A stretch of DNA of 64,000 bases, taken from DASXKD01 sp963703605. GTDB lineage: Bacteria > Actinomycetota > Actinomycetes > Streptosporangiales > Streptosporangiaceae. A program made the translations under genes and the position numbers. The stretch covers positions 124,001 through 188,000 of the forward strand of contig CAVPFC010000039.1 of the NCBI GenBank assembly GCA_963703605.1, written 5' to 3'. A model generated the notes under the pieces. That model did not search any database. It was not told where the DNA came from and saw only the letters and a list, made by a program, of their open reading frames with translations. Of this stretch, positions 44,334 to 52,673 are shown in pieces; position 1 is the first letter of the stretch; every line of letters starts with the position of its first letter.

Positions 44334-44776
44334 GTGAGGCGGCCGGCGAACTGAGCTACCGGCGCGTCCACGAAGCGCCCAGGGAACTGCTCTTCGACTG
44401 CATGACCAAGCCCGAGCACCTGACCCACTTCTGGGGCCCGGCCGGTACCACGACCCCGGTCGACGGCATCACCGTCGACCTGCGCCCCGGCGGTGTCTTC
44501 GAGACGGTGATGGTCAACGACGCCGATGGCAGCACCTACACGATGCGCGCGCGCTACGTGGAGGTGCGCCGGCCGGGCCGGCTCGCCTGGACCGAACCCG
44601 AGATCGGCATGGACACGACGATCACCTTCACCGACCTTGGCGACGGCCGGACCGAGGTCGTCACGCACCAGGCCAACGTGCCCGAGGCGTTCCGCGGCCG
44701 CGAGGCGCGGGAGGGCTTCCAGACCAGCCTCGACCGGTTCGACGGCTACCTCGCCTCGCTGACCAGGAAGGAATAG
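44330..44776 (+). CDS. SRPBCC/AHSA1-domain protein
   Basis: A 148-residue Bet v1-like protein: YRRVHEAPRELLFDCMTKPE, HLTHFWGPAGTTTPVDGITV and DLRPGGVFETVMVN. AHSA1-type proteins bind hydrophobic ligands or help proteins fold. Its ATG overlaps the repressor stop, and the maleylpyruvate-isomerase-like gene follows 4 bp later, so three genes form one operon. The ligand is unknown. Confidence 0.88.
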   Translation: MSEAAGELSYRRVHEAPRELLFDCMTKPEHLTHFWGPAGTTTPVDGITVDLRPGGVFETVMVNDADGSTYTMRARYVEVRRPGRLAWTEPEIGMDTTITFTDLGDGRTEVVTHQANVPEAFRGREAREGFQTSLDRFDGYLASLTRKE

Positions 44777-44780
44777 ACCC

Positions 44781-45434
44781 ATGGATGCTGTCACGTCGGG
44801 CGGCCCTGTGGCCGCCGCGACCGTCGCGGCCGCCCCGGCCGGCCAGGACCGGCAGCCGGCGATAACCGCCGAGTTCCTCGCGCTCGCCGAACTGCTCGGC
44901 GCGCTCCCCGGCGCGGCGTGGGACACGCCGTCGCTGTGCGCCGACTGGCGGGTGCGCGAGGTCGTCGCGCACATGACCATGGCGGTGCGGTACTCCCCGG
45001 CCGAGTTCGGGGCGCTGATGCAGGACTGCGGCGGCGACTTCACCAGGCTGTCCAACATGGTCGCCGGCCGGGACGCGGAACTGCCCCGCGCCACGCTGGA
45101 GGGCAACCTGCGGGACGAGGTGATGCACCGCTGGACGCCACCCGGCGGCGGCCAGGCCGGCGCGCTGAACCACGTGGTGATCCACGGCCTGGACATCACC
45201 GTGCCGCTGGGCGTCCCCCGGCTCTCGGCCGAGGGCACGATCCGTCTTGTCCTGGACGACCTGACCCGCGGCGGCATACACGCCCACTTCGGTTTCGACA
45301 CCAGCGGGCTCAGCCTGCACGCGACCGACATCGACTGGGCGTTCGGGTCGGGCGCGCCGGTCCGCGGCGCGGCCGGGGACCTGGCGCTGCTCATCTGCGG
45401 CCGCTCGCTGCCGCCGGGCCGGATCCAGCGCTAA
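44781..45434 (+). CDS. Maleylpyruvate isomerase-family (mycothiol-dependent type) protein
   Basis: A 217-residue DinB-like four-helix protein. ADWRVREVVAHMTMAVRYSP, and LNHVVIHGLDITVPLG supply the His/His/Asp metal triad of the MDMPI family, whose characterised members use mycothiol. The C-terminal part carries the smaller beta domain. It closes the ArsR-SRPBCC operon. Activity cannot be assigned from sequence. Confidence 0.82.
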   Translation: MDAVTSGGPVAAATVAAAPAGQDRQPAITAEFLALAELLGALPGAAWDTPSLCADWRVREVVAHMTMAVRYSPAEFGALMQDCGGDFTRLSNMVAGRDAELPRATLEGNLRDEVMHRWTPPGGGQAGALNHVVIHGLDITVPLGVPRLSAEGTIRLVLDDLTRGGIHAHFGFDTSGLSLHATDIDWAFGSGAPVRGAAGDLALLICGRSLPPGRIQR

Positions 45435-45551
45435 ACCCCGGTCCAGCGCACCGCGGAAAGACGCACCGCCCGCCGGTGATCAGGGCCTTGCTTTACGCCA
45501 GCGCCGTCCTGACCGGCCCGTCAAGCGGGTGCCATCCGGGGCGAGCCAGAA

Positions 45552-45594
45552 ACCAGCGCCGGCGTGGCCCATCGTGAGCCACGCCGGCGCTGGT
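45552..45594. terminator. 17-bp perfect hairpin between convergent genes
   Basis: ACCAGCGCCGGCGTGGC pairs perfectly with GCCACGCCGGCGCTGGT around a 9-base loop. It lies between the MDMPI gene and the convergent MFS gene, so it may end both. No T run is present. Confidence 0.7.
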
Positions 45595-45614
45595 GTGCGG
45601 GACGCCTGCCGGGG

Positions 45615-47117
45615 TCAGCCGTCGGCCGACACCGTCACCGGCTCCGGTTCCGGTGCCAGCTCGGCGGCGGGGACCCTGGCCCGGCCACGGATCACCGCCA
45701 CGATCACGGCCAGGGCGAGCACGTCCAGGGCCGCCGCCAGGGTGAAGGCGCTGGCCATGCCGTGCACGATCGCGTGCGCCTGCGCCAGCCGGGACAGATG
45801 AGCCAGGCTCCCGGTTGCCGAGGTGTAAGCGGTGACCAGGATCGCCAGCCCGAGCGAGCCGCCGACCTGCTGCATCACGTTCACCATGCTGGCCGCGGCG
45901 CCCGAGTCCTCCGGGTGCACCCCGTGCAGCGAGGCCATCGTCAGCGGCACGAACACCACGCCCATCCCGGCGCCGAGCAGCAGCATCGGGCCGAGGACGC
46001 CGGACAGGTAGCCGCTCCCCACCGAGATCCGGGACAGCCAGGCCATGCCGGCCACCACCGGCAGCATCCCGGCCACCATGAGTGCCTTGGCGTTGAACCT
46101 GGACACCAGCCGCGGCGACAGCCGGGACACGGCGAACAGCGCGCCGGTCATCGGCAGGAACGAGATCCCCGCCCGGAGCGGGCTGAAGTGCAGGATGTCC
46201 TGGACGAACTGGGTGAGGAAGAAGAACATCCCGAACATGCCGGCCACGATGAGCAGCCGCGCGGCGTAGGAGCCGGCCCTGCCGCGGTCGGCGAACAGGC
46301 GCAGCGGGGTGATCGGCTGCCGGGCGCGGGACTCCCGGAGCACAAACAGCGCGAGCAGGACGACGGCGGCGGTGAAGGACGCCAGGGCGAGCCGGTCGCT
46401 CCACCCGTCGGCGGCGGCCCGGACGATGCCGTACACCAGCGAGATCATCCCGGCGGTCGAGGTGAGCGCCCCGGCGATGTCGAAGTGGCCCGGCTGGCGG
46501 GGCGTCTCGGGCAGGAACACCGGCGCGGCGAGGAGGACCAGGATGCCGATGGGCACGTTGATGAACAGCACCCAGCGCCAGGACACCCACTCGGTGATGA
46601 CGCCGCCGAGCACCAGGCCCAGCGACCCGCCGCCCATGACCACGGCGGTGTAGATGCCGAGCGCCCGGGCGCGCTCGCGGCCCTCGGCAAAGCTTGCGGT
46701 GATCATCGCCAGCACCGCGGGCGTGGCGATCGCGCCGCCGACGCCCTGCACGGCGCGGGCGGCGAGCAGCATGCCAGCCGAGGTGGCCAGGCCACCCGCC
46801 AGCGAGGCGAGGGTGAACAGCGCGAGGCCCGCCATGAACACGCGCCGCCGGCCGAGGATGTCGCCGGCCCGCCCGCCGAGCAGCAGCAGGCCGCCGAAAG
46901 TCAGTGTGTAGGCGTTGAGCACCCAGGACAGGCTGGGCGCCGAGAAGTGCAGCCCCCGGGCGATGCTCGGCAGGGCGATGTTCACCACGGTCATGTCGAG
47001 GATGATCATCAGCTGCGCGCCGAGCACGAGGGCCAGGGCGAGCCCTCGGCGGTCGCGGAATCTTGCGGCACCGCCGGAACGTTCGAGGATGCTCTCTGCT
47101 ATCGACGAAGTCGACAT
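45615..47117 (-). CDS. DHA2-family (14-TM) MFS drug exporter
   Basis: A 500-residue exporter. Motif C-like and A-like segments are VLGAQLMIILDMTVVNIALP, GGRAGDILGRRRVFMAG and AVQGVGGAIATPAVLAMI, with about 14 hydrophobic segments, as in EmrB/QacA. It exports hydrophobic compounds using proton motive force. ATG is divergent from a TetR gene; two inverted 18-bp elements lie between them, so induction by substrate is likely. Confidence 0.9.
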   Translation of the reverse strand: MSTSSIAESILERSGGAARFRDRRGLALALVLGAQLMIILDMTVVNIALPSIARGLHFSAPSLSWVLNAYTLTFGGLLLLGGRAGDILGRRRVFMAGLALFTLASLAGGLATSAGMLLAARAVQGVGGAIATPAVLAMITASFAEGRERARALGIYTAVVMGGGSLGLVLGGVITEWVSWRWVLFINVPIGILVLLAAPVFLPETPRQPGHFDIAGALTSTAGMISLVYGIVRAAADGWSDRLALASFTAAVVLLALFVLRESRARQPITPLRLFADRGRAGSYAARLLIVAGMFGMFFFLTQFVQDILHFSPLRAGISFLPMTGALFAVSRLSPRLVSRFNAKALMVAGMLPVVAGMAWLSRISVGSGYLSGVLGPMLLLGAGMGVVFVPLTMASLHGVHPEDSGAAASMVNVMQQVGGSLGLAILVTAYTSATGSLAHLSRLAQAHAIVHGMASAFTLAAALDVLALAVIVAVIRGRARVPAAELAPEPEPVTVSADG

Positions 47118-47194
47118 GAGTTCCTTCCTGGACAGATGCTGTGCGCGAGCCGGAGGGGAATGAGCACCGCCCCGGCCCGCGTTGGCTACTATGT

Positions 47195-47239
47195 AACCGG
47201 AGTCAGCCTCCGCTAACTATACGGAGGCACCCTCCGGTT
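47195..47239. promoter_or_regulatory. Pair of inverted 18-bp operators between MFS and TetR genes
   Basis: AACCGGAGTCAGCCTCCG (47195-47212) and, in opposite orientation, CGGAGGCACCCTCCGGTT (47222-47239) are two copies of one imperfect palindrome. They are 78 bp from the MFS start and 76 bp from the TetR start. Likely TetR binding sites. The remaining intergenic bases show nothing else. Confidence 0.6.
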
Positions 47240-47314
47240 TGCAAATAGAATTTAGGTGAGAGCCGATGAGCACGATCGCGGTGGTCCCGTCGTGGCTGAG
47301 GTAGGTGAGGGGCG

Positions 47315-47950
47315 ATGAGCGCGACTGGTGCGCCGGGTTTGGGCGGGGTGGTGGGGTCGGAACTAGCAGGGCCCGGGGCCGACCGTCCCATGCGCGCCGA
47401 CGCCCAGCGCAACTACGCCAAGCTGCTGACCGCCGCGACTGCCGCGTTCGTCGAGTCCGGCGCCGACGACGTGTCCCTCGAGGAGATCGCGCGGCGGGCC
47501 GGCGTCGGGATCGGCACCCTGTACCGGCACTTTCCGACCCGGCAGGAGCTGCTCGAAGCCGTCTACCGCGACCAGGTGGAGGCGCTGGCTGCCCGGGCGG
47601 ACGAACTGCTCGGCTCAGGCTCTCCCGGCGAGGCGTTCGCGGCCTGGCTGCGCGCCCTGGTGACGTTCAGCAGCACCAAGCGCAACCTGACCTCGGCCAT
47701 GGTGGCCACGCTGAGCAAGGACTCGGCGGTGATGTCCGCGTGCAGCAAGCTGATCAGGGAATCCGCTGGTGCCCTGCTCGCCCAGGCGCAGCAGGCCGGA
47801 ACGGTCCGGACGGACGTCAACCCCACCGACGTGGTCCGGCTGGTGCACGGGGTGAGCATGGTCACCGAGTCCGTACCCGGCGACCCGGGCCAGGCCGACC
47901 GGATGCTCGCGCTCATCGTGGACGGCCTGCGCCCCCAGCCCGCCGGCTGA
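47315..47950 (+). CDS. TetR-family repressor of the MFS pump
   Basis: A 211-residue TetR protein: RADAQRNYAKLLTAATAAFV, GADDVSLEEIARRAGVGIGT and LYRHFPTRQELLEAVYRDQV. The C-terminal ligand pocket is typical of the TetR family. ATG follows GAGGGGCG; an internal ATG at 47390 would shorten the Gly-rich leader. Probably represses the divergent pump gene and itself via the paired operators. Confidence 0.88.
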   Translation: MSATGAPGLGGVVGSELAGPGADRPMRADAQRNYAKLLTAATAAFVESGADDVSLEEIARRAGVGIGTLYRHFPTRQELLEAVYRDQVEALAARADELLGSGSPGEAFAAWLRALVTFSSTKRNLTSAMVATLSKDSAVMSACSKLIRESAGALLAQAQQAGTVRTDVNPTDVVRLVHGVSMVTESVPGDPGQADRMLALIVDGLRPQPAG

Positions 47951-47965
47951 ACGCGGGGCCTGGCC

Positions 47966-48922
47966 TCAGCCGCCCAGCGGCTGCCCGTCGAGGCCCGCCC
48001 GGTCGGGTGCGCCCGCCTCGATCCAGCGGTACACGGCGCGCACCCCGTCGGCGAGCCCGGTGACCGGGCGCCAGCCCAGATCGGCGGCGGCCTTGCCCAC
48101 GGCCACCGCGCTGCGCTGTAGCTCACCGGGGCGCGGGGCGGCGAAGCGCGGCGTCAGCGGGTGCCCGGCGATCCCGGCGACCGTGTCGGCGAGGGCAAGC
48201 ACGCTGACCTCGGTCCCGGTCCCGATGTGCCAGGTGCCCGGCCGTGGGTTCCCGGCCAGGGCGACGAAGGACCGGACCACGTCGCCGACGTACACGTAGT
48301 CGCGGGTCTGGGTGCCGTCGCCGTAGATCACCGGAGGCTCGCCGGCCACCGCGCGGGCGCAGAAGATCGCCACCACCCCCGCCTCACCGGACGGATCCTG
48401 GCGCGGGCCGTACACGTTGGCGAGCCGTATCACGGCGTGTGCGGTCCCGTACAGGCTGTTGTAGAGCCCGACGTAGCGTTCGGCGCAGTACTTGGCGACG
48501 CCGTACGGAGACTCCGGCGTCGGCGGCGCGTCCTCCGGGGCCGGGATCGGCGACTCTCGCCCGTACAGCGCGCCGCCCGACGACGCGAACAGCACCCGCG
48601 CGCCCACCGCGCGGGCCACCTCGAGGACGTTGACGGTCCCCTCGACGTTGACCCGGGCGTCGCGGGCCGGGTCGTCCACCGATTCCCGGACATCGATCTG
48701 CGCTGCCAGGTGACAGATGAGCTCCGGGCCGGCCTGCTCGGCGAGCTTGCCGAGCAGGCCGGCGTCCAGGACGCTGCACCGGTGCAAGGTGACCCGCGGA
48801 TCGAGCCAGGCCCGCCCGGCCGACAGATCATCGATCACGCTCACCTCGTCGCCCCTGGCCAGAAAGGCGTCGGTGACGTGGGAGCCGATGAAACCGGCTC
48901 CGCCCGTGACCATCACCCGCAT
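47966..48922 (-). CDS. NAD-dependent sugar epimerase/dehydratase
   Basis: A 318-residue extended SDR: MRVMVTGGAGFIGSHVTDAF, ASSGGALYGRESP with Ser, SPYGVAKYCAERYVGLYNSL with Tyr and Lys, and NVYGPRQDP. It resembles UDP-glucose 4-epimerases (GalE) acting on nucleotide sugars. ATG follows GGAGG. Last gene of the minus-strand glycan group, 31 bp after the fusion gene. It would provide an epimerised sugar donor for the polysaccharide; the exact sugar is unknown. Confidence 0.88.
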   Translation of the reverse strand: MRVMVTGGAGFIGSHVTDAFLARGDEVSVIDDLSAGRAWLDPRVTLHRCSVLDAGLLGKLAEQAGPELICHLAAQIDVRESVDDPARDARVNVEGTVNVLEVARAVGARVLFASSGGALYGRESPIPAPEDAPPTPESPYGVAKYCAERYVGLYNSLYGTAHAVIRLANVYGPRQDPSGEAGVVAIFCARAVAGEPPVIYGDGTQTRDYVYVGDVVRSFVALAGNPRPGTWHIGTGTEVSVLALADTVAGIAGHPLTPRFAAPRPGELQRSAVAVGKAAADLGWRPVTGLADGVRAVYRWIEAGAPDRAGLDGQPLGG

Positions 48923-48953
48923 GGCGCCACCTCCTGATCTCGCGGCCTGTTCC

Positions 48954-51707
48954 TCACCACCGGGATCTTCCCATCGTGAGCGCGGCCAGCACCGCGGTGC
49001 GTGCCGGGATGCTGGCCAGGCCGTCCGCCCGCAGATCGAGGACGGCAAGCAGGGCCCTGGTGCGCGGGCCGAAGGCTGGCGGGCGGCAGTCCGGGCACCG
49101 GCCGGGGCGGTGGCCAAGCAGCGCGGCGCACGCGTCCGCCAGGCCGGCCTGGTAGGCGTGCCTGGTGAGGGTGATCCCGGTGCCGCTGGCCCAGTGCCGC
49201 GCGTTACGGGGCGCCCGGGCCAGCGACGCGCAGGCCAGCAGCGGCAGGTCGGGCGGCGAGTCGCCGACCGCGAGCGCGCAGCCGGGCTGGGCCAGCCGGG
49301 TGGCCAGGGCGCGCAGCCCGGTTCCCTTGTCCACGCCTGCCGCGACGATGTCAGTCTGGCCCTTGCCGTGGATCGCCCGCAGGCCCGGGCCGGCCCGTCC
49401 CAGCACGCGGGCGGTCAGCTCCGCGGGCAGCGGGCCGCCGCCGCTGCGGGCGCGCACCAGGTACCGGTAGCGCGGGTCGAGCGCGACGCCCCGGCACCCG
49501 GACAGGTCGGTGCGCACCCGGTCAAGCAGCGCCCGTGCGGGCTCCGGCAGCAGGACCTCCGCGTCGCCGCCGGGCGCCCCGGTGCCCGCCGCCCCGCCGC
49601 CGAGCCACAGCGCGGCGCCGTACTCGGCAACGCCGCCGGCCAGGCCGAACACCGTGCACCGGTCGGCCACGTCGGACAGCGACCGGCCGCTGGCCAGGAC
49701 CGGCCGGTAGCCGTGCACGATCAGGGCGCGCAGCGCCAGGGCACCGGTCGGTGAGGTGGCCGGGTAGCCGAGCCGGTCGCATTCCAGCACCCCGTCCAGG
49801 TCGATCGCGCACAGCGGCCCGGTGGCCTGTGGCAGGCCGTGCAGGTACAGGGCCGCCAGGTAGTCGTGCACGGCGGCGGCGGACAGGTCCTGGATCCGGG
49901 TGGCCGGGAGGTCGCCGGCCCGGCCGAGCCGCCACAGCTGGGCCAGCCGGTACAGCAGCCACCGTTCGCCGTCGACCTGCCGCCCGGTAGCCCGCCGGTA
50001 GGCCGCCCGCAGCCGGGCCTCGAACGCGGGCCCGGGCGGGTCGGCCGCGGCGCCCGCGAGGTCGAAGACCGGGTCGTAGCAGGCGAGGTCCAGGTGCCCG
50101 AACGCGCGCTGGTAGAAATCGACCTTGCGCAGCGCGCCCCCGGCGGCCGGGTCGGGCAGCCAGTGCCGCGAGTCGGTCTTGCCGTCGGCCACGGCCGGGT
50201 CGCCGGCCGCGAGCAGCCGGCGCACGGCCGGGTCGAGCAGCAGCGGCCGGGCGGGCACGCCCAGCGGCCCGTACTGGCCGGACAGCAGCCTGGCCGCGAC
50301 CTCCCACGCGGGGTCCCGGCCGCCCAGCCGGTCCACCGCGGCCGACGGCGCGGGCAGGGCACGCTCCCGTGCGGCGACGTACCCGGCGACCGTGCCGGCC
50401 AGCGCGCCCGTGCCGTCCGGCGTGGCGCCGCCGGCGGACGTGGCGGCGGGCGGGCCCTCCGGCGGCAGCCAGTCCCGGTACAGCAGCCCGTCGGCGAACC
50501 CGTAGACCCGCGGCACGTAACCGGGGAGCGCACCGGCCACGGCAACTCCCTGCCGGCCCAGGTAGCCCAGGCCCGCGCCCTCCGCCACGATGTCCCGGTC
50601 CACCGCCTCGCCGGTGCGGCGGTCGGTCAGCCGGACGGCGAACCGGGCCCGCACGTGCCCACGCTGCCCGCCCTGGGCCTGCGGGCTCGGGAGTGGGAGT
50701 ACCGCGCCGACTTCGGTGCCGGGGCCGGCCAGCCCGGCAAGCGCCCGGGCGACCCGGGGAGCGGCGAGACGGCGGTGCACGCTCCACTGCTCCCACGGCT
50801 GCACCACGGCCGGCCACGGGGCCAGCCGGTCCGGCACCTCGTCCGCGGCGCCGAACGAGGAGAACACCAGCACGATGGCCGGGTCGCCGGAGGCCGCCCG
50901 GGCCGCTGCCCGCGCCGCGGCGGCCAGCGACGTACCCGAGCCCGGCGGGTCGTCGGTCACCAGCACCAGCCCGCCCGCCCGGGCGGTCTCCGCCAGGATG
51001 GCGCGTTCCCAGCGCAGGAACGGCCGGCCGGGGCGGTAGGTCAGCAGGTCCGCCCGCGCGGCCCCGGCGGCCCGCAGCGCGGCCGCGTACAGCGGGGCCA
51101 GGTAGCTGCCCGAGGTGCGGACCCCCAGCACGCAGACCGGCGTCCCGGCCACGCGATACCGCTCCCGCAGCGCGTTCAGCAGCCACATCACGTCGTCGGG
51201 GTGCTGGTCGAAGCCGTGGAAGCAGGCGGGCACCCGCAGCACGTCACCGGCCAGGGCGGGCACCCCGGCCAGCACCGCGGCCGGCGCCGCCGCCGGAGGC
51301 GGGGGCTGCTCCAGCCCGAGGACCTGGCCGGCCAGGTGGACGGTCAGGGCGGCGAGCGCGTGCCGGGCCGTCACGAGCCGGCCGTACGCCGGGCCGGCCC
51401 GCGCCCGGGCCCGCGCGGCCGCGCCGAGGGCACCCGCCGCGGCGCCGGCCACGCGGGCGGGCCGCGACGGCTGGCCGCCCAGGTAGCTGGCGGCCCGGTA
51501 GAGCAGCAGCGGATCGGGGTGCAGCCGGTCCTCGGCCAGCTGCCCGAGCCCGGCCGCGAGCAGGTATGCGTCCAGCCACTGCCCGCCGGCCAGCGCCCGG
51601 CCGAGCCGCGGCACCAGGCCGGCGGCACCAGCGAGCAGGTCCGTCACCAGTTCCGGTGCCGCGGTGTCCGGGCCGGCCTCGGGCAGCGTCGCGGCGCGGT
51701 CAGCCAC
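48954..51707 (-). CDS. Three-part fusion: PRTase-like, kinase-like and HAD hydrolase
   Basis: A 917-residue soluble protein with an unusual domain string. About 190-265: phosphoribosyltransferase-like fold with GVRTSGSYLAPLYAAAL and a PRPP-loop-like LVLVTDDPPGSGTSLAAAAR. About 340-620: a region with DGLLYRDWLPPEG and HLDLACYDPVFDLAGAAADP, resembling choline/aminoglycoside kinase catalytic loops. About 633-830: HAD hydrolase with CAIDLDGVLE, LASGRSLSDV, DKGTGLRALA and AVGDSPPDLPLL. The last part has CPDC. No membrane segment. I do not recognise a named family with this full order. GTG start overlaps the preceding kinase-like gene by 8 bp. It may make or turn over a phosphorylated ribosyl or sugar intermediate for the glycan; that is speculative. 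Confidence 0.75.
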   Translation of the reverse strand: MADRAATLPEAGPDTAAPELVTDLLAGAAGLVPRLGRALAGGQWLDAYLLAAGLGQLAEDRLHPDPLLLYRAASYLGGQPSRPARVAGAAAGALGAAARARARAGPAYGRLVTARHALAALTVHLAGQVLGLEQPPPPAAAPAAVLAGVPALAGDVLRVPACFHGFDQHPDDVMWLLNALRERYRVAGTPVCVLGVRTSGSYLAPLYAAALRAAGAARADLLTYRPGRPFLRWERAILAETARAGGLVLVTDDPPGSGTSLAAAARAAARAASGDPAIVLVFSSFGAADEVPDRLAPWPAVVQPWEQWSVHRRLAAPRVARALAGLAGPGTEVGAVLPLPSPQAQGGQRGHVRARFAVRLTDRRTGEAVDRDIVAEGAGLGYLGRQGVAVAGALPGYVPRVYGFADGLLYRDWLPPEGPPAATSAGGATPDGTGALAGTVAGYVAARERALPAPSAAVDRLGGRDPAWEVAARLLSGQYGPLGVPARPLLLDPAVRRLLAAGDPAVADGKTDSRHWLPDPAAGGALRKVDFYQRAFGHLDLACYDPVFDLAGAAADPPGPAFEARLRAAYRRATGRQVDGERWLLYRLAQLWRLGRAGDLPATRIQDLSAAAVHDYLAALYLHGLPQATGPLCAIDLDGVLECDRLGYPATSPTGALALRALIVHGYRPVLASGRSLSDVADRCTVFGLAGGVAEYGAALWLGGGAAGTGAPGGDAEVLLPEPARALLDRVRTDLSGCRGVALDPRYRYLVRARSGGGPLPAELTARVLGRAGPGLRAIHGKGQTDIVAAGVDKGTGLRALATRLAQPGCALAVGDSPPDLPLLACASLARAPRNARHWASGTGITLTRHAYQAGLADACAALLGHRPGRCPDCRPPAFGPRTRALLAVLDLRADGLASIPARTAVLAALTMGRSRW

Positions 51708-52665
51708 CGGCCACCTGCCGCAGCACCGGGCGGACGTTGCCGTAAAGCCACAGCGGGCTGCGCGCGTACCGGCCGGACTTGGCCAGGTTCCCCGCCACGT
51801 GCCGCAGCCAGGCCAGCAGCAGCAGCGCCCGCCCGGCCTCCGGATCGCCGTCCGCGCCGCCTGCCAGCAGCCGGCTCTCGGCGGGCGTCCAGCAGCGGCC
51901 GGCGCCGAGCCGCGCCGCCACCCGGGCGCCGAATTCCCGCGGCCGGCCCGTGCCCGGCACGGTCAGCAGCCAAAACGCGAGGTCCGCGGCGACCAGGTCC
52001 CGCTCGCGGGCCTGGTCCCAGTCGACGATTCCGGCGACCCGCTCCGGCGAGCTGGCCAGCACGTTCCCCGGATGGAAGTCGCCGTGGGTCCAGCCGAGCG
52101 TCACCCGCCGGCCGGCCAGCCCGGCGCGCAGCGCCGCGGCCACCCGGGCGGCCCGGGCCGGCCGGGTGACCCCCGCGAGCCGGGCCGCGGGCTCGTCCAC
52201 CCAGTCCCGCAGCATCGCGGCATCCACCTCGGCCACCGCGTGGCCGTGGCGGTGCAACGGCGCGATCGCGCGCACCGCGGCCTCGGTAAGGCCGCCGGCC
52301 GTCCCCGGCGGCAGGTGCCGGCCGTCGCGGCCCGGCAGCCGGCTGGTCAGCAGGTACGCGCCGCCCCCGGTCTCCCCCCAGCGAAGCGGCGCCGGGAGCA
52401 GGTCCCGCCACTCGCCGAGCCGCTCGTCGCCGCTCAGCCGGCTGAGCACCTCGTGCTCCCGGCGCAGGCTCGCGGTTCCCGGGCCCGCCGCCGATATCTT
52501 CAGCACGCCGGTGCGGCCGCCGGGCGCGCTGACCATGATCACGGCGGTGCCGGACAGCGTGGTCAGGGTGCGCTCGCGCCGCCAGCCGCCGGCCAGGGCC
52601 GCGCGCACCGCCGCCTCGGGTACCCCCGCGCGCGCCGAGCGCACCAGCGTGGGCCGCCTGCGCAC
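51700..52665 (-). CDS. Aminoglycoside/choline-kinase-like phosphotransferase
   Basis: A 321-residue protein with the kinase motifs LGWTHGDFHPGNVLA and AGIVDWDQARERDLVAADLAF (the Brenner and DFG-like positions) and a hinge TSRLPGRDGRHLPP. It would phosphorylate a small molecule or sugar. GTG at 52665 is the first plausible start after the overlap with the glycosyltransferase stop at 52674; the frame itself is open further upstream. In this polysaccharide cluster a sugar or lipid-linked acceptor is a better guess than an antibiotic. Confidence 0.82.
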   Translation of the reverse strand: MRRRPTLVRSARAGVPEAAVRAALAGGWRRERTLTTLSGTAVIMVSAPGGRTGVLKISAAGPGTASLRREHEVLSRLSGDERLGEWRDLLPAPLRWGETGGGAYLLTSRLPGRDGRHLPPGTAGGLTEAAVRAIAPLHRHGHAVAEVDAAMLRDWVDEPAARLAGVTRPARAARVAAALRAGLAGRRVTLGWTHGDFHPGNVLASSPERVAGIVDWDQARERDLVAADLAFWLLTVPGTGRPREFGARVAARLGAGRCWTPAESRLLAGGADGDPEAGRALLLLAWLRHVAGNLAKSGRYARSPLWLYGNVRPVLRQVAGG

Positions 52666-52673
52666 GACCGCGT

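Noticed and set aside
50369..52169. Large plus-strand open frames opposite the fusion and kinase genes
   Set aside because: Arg/Pro/Ala-rich shadow frames caused by high GC; no domains or ribosome sites.
51700..52665. Aminoglycoside-resistance gene
   Set aside because: The kinase motifs are generic and the gene sits inside a polysaccharide operon, so a resistance role is not supported.
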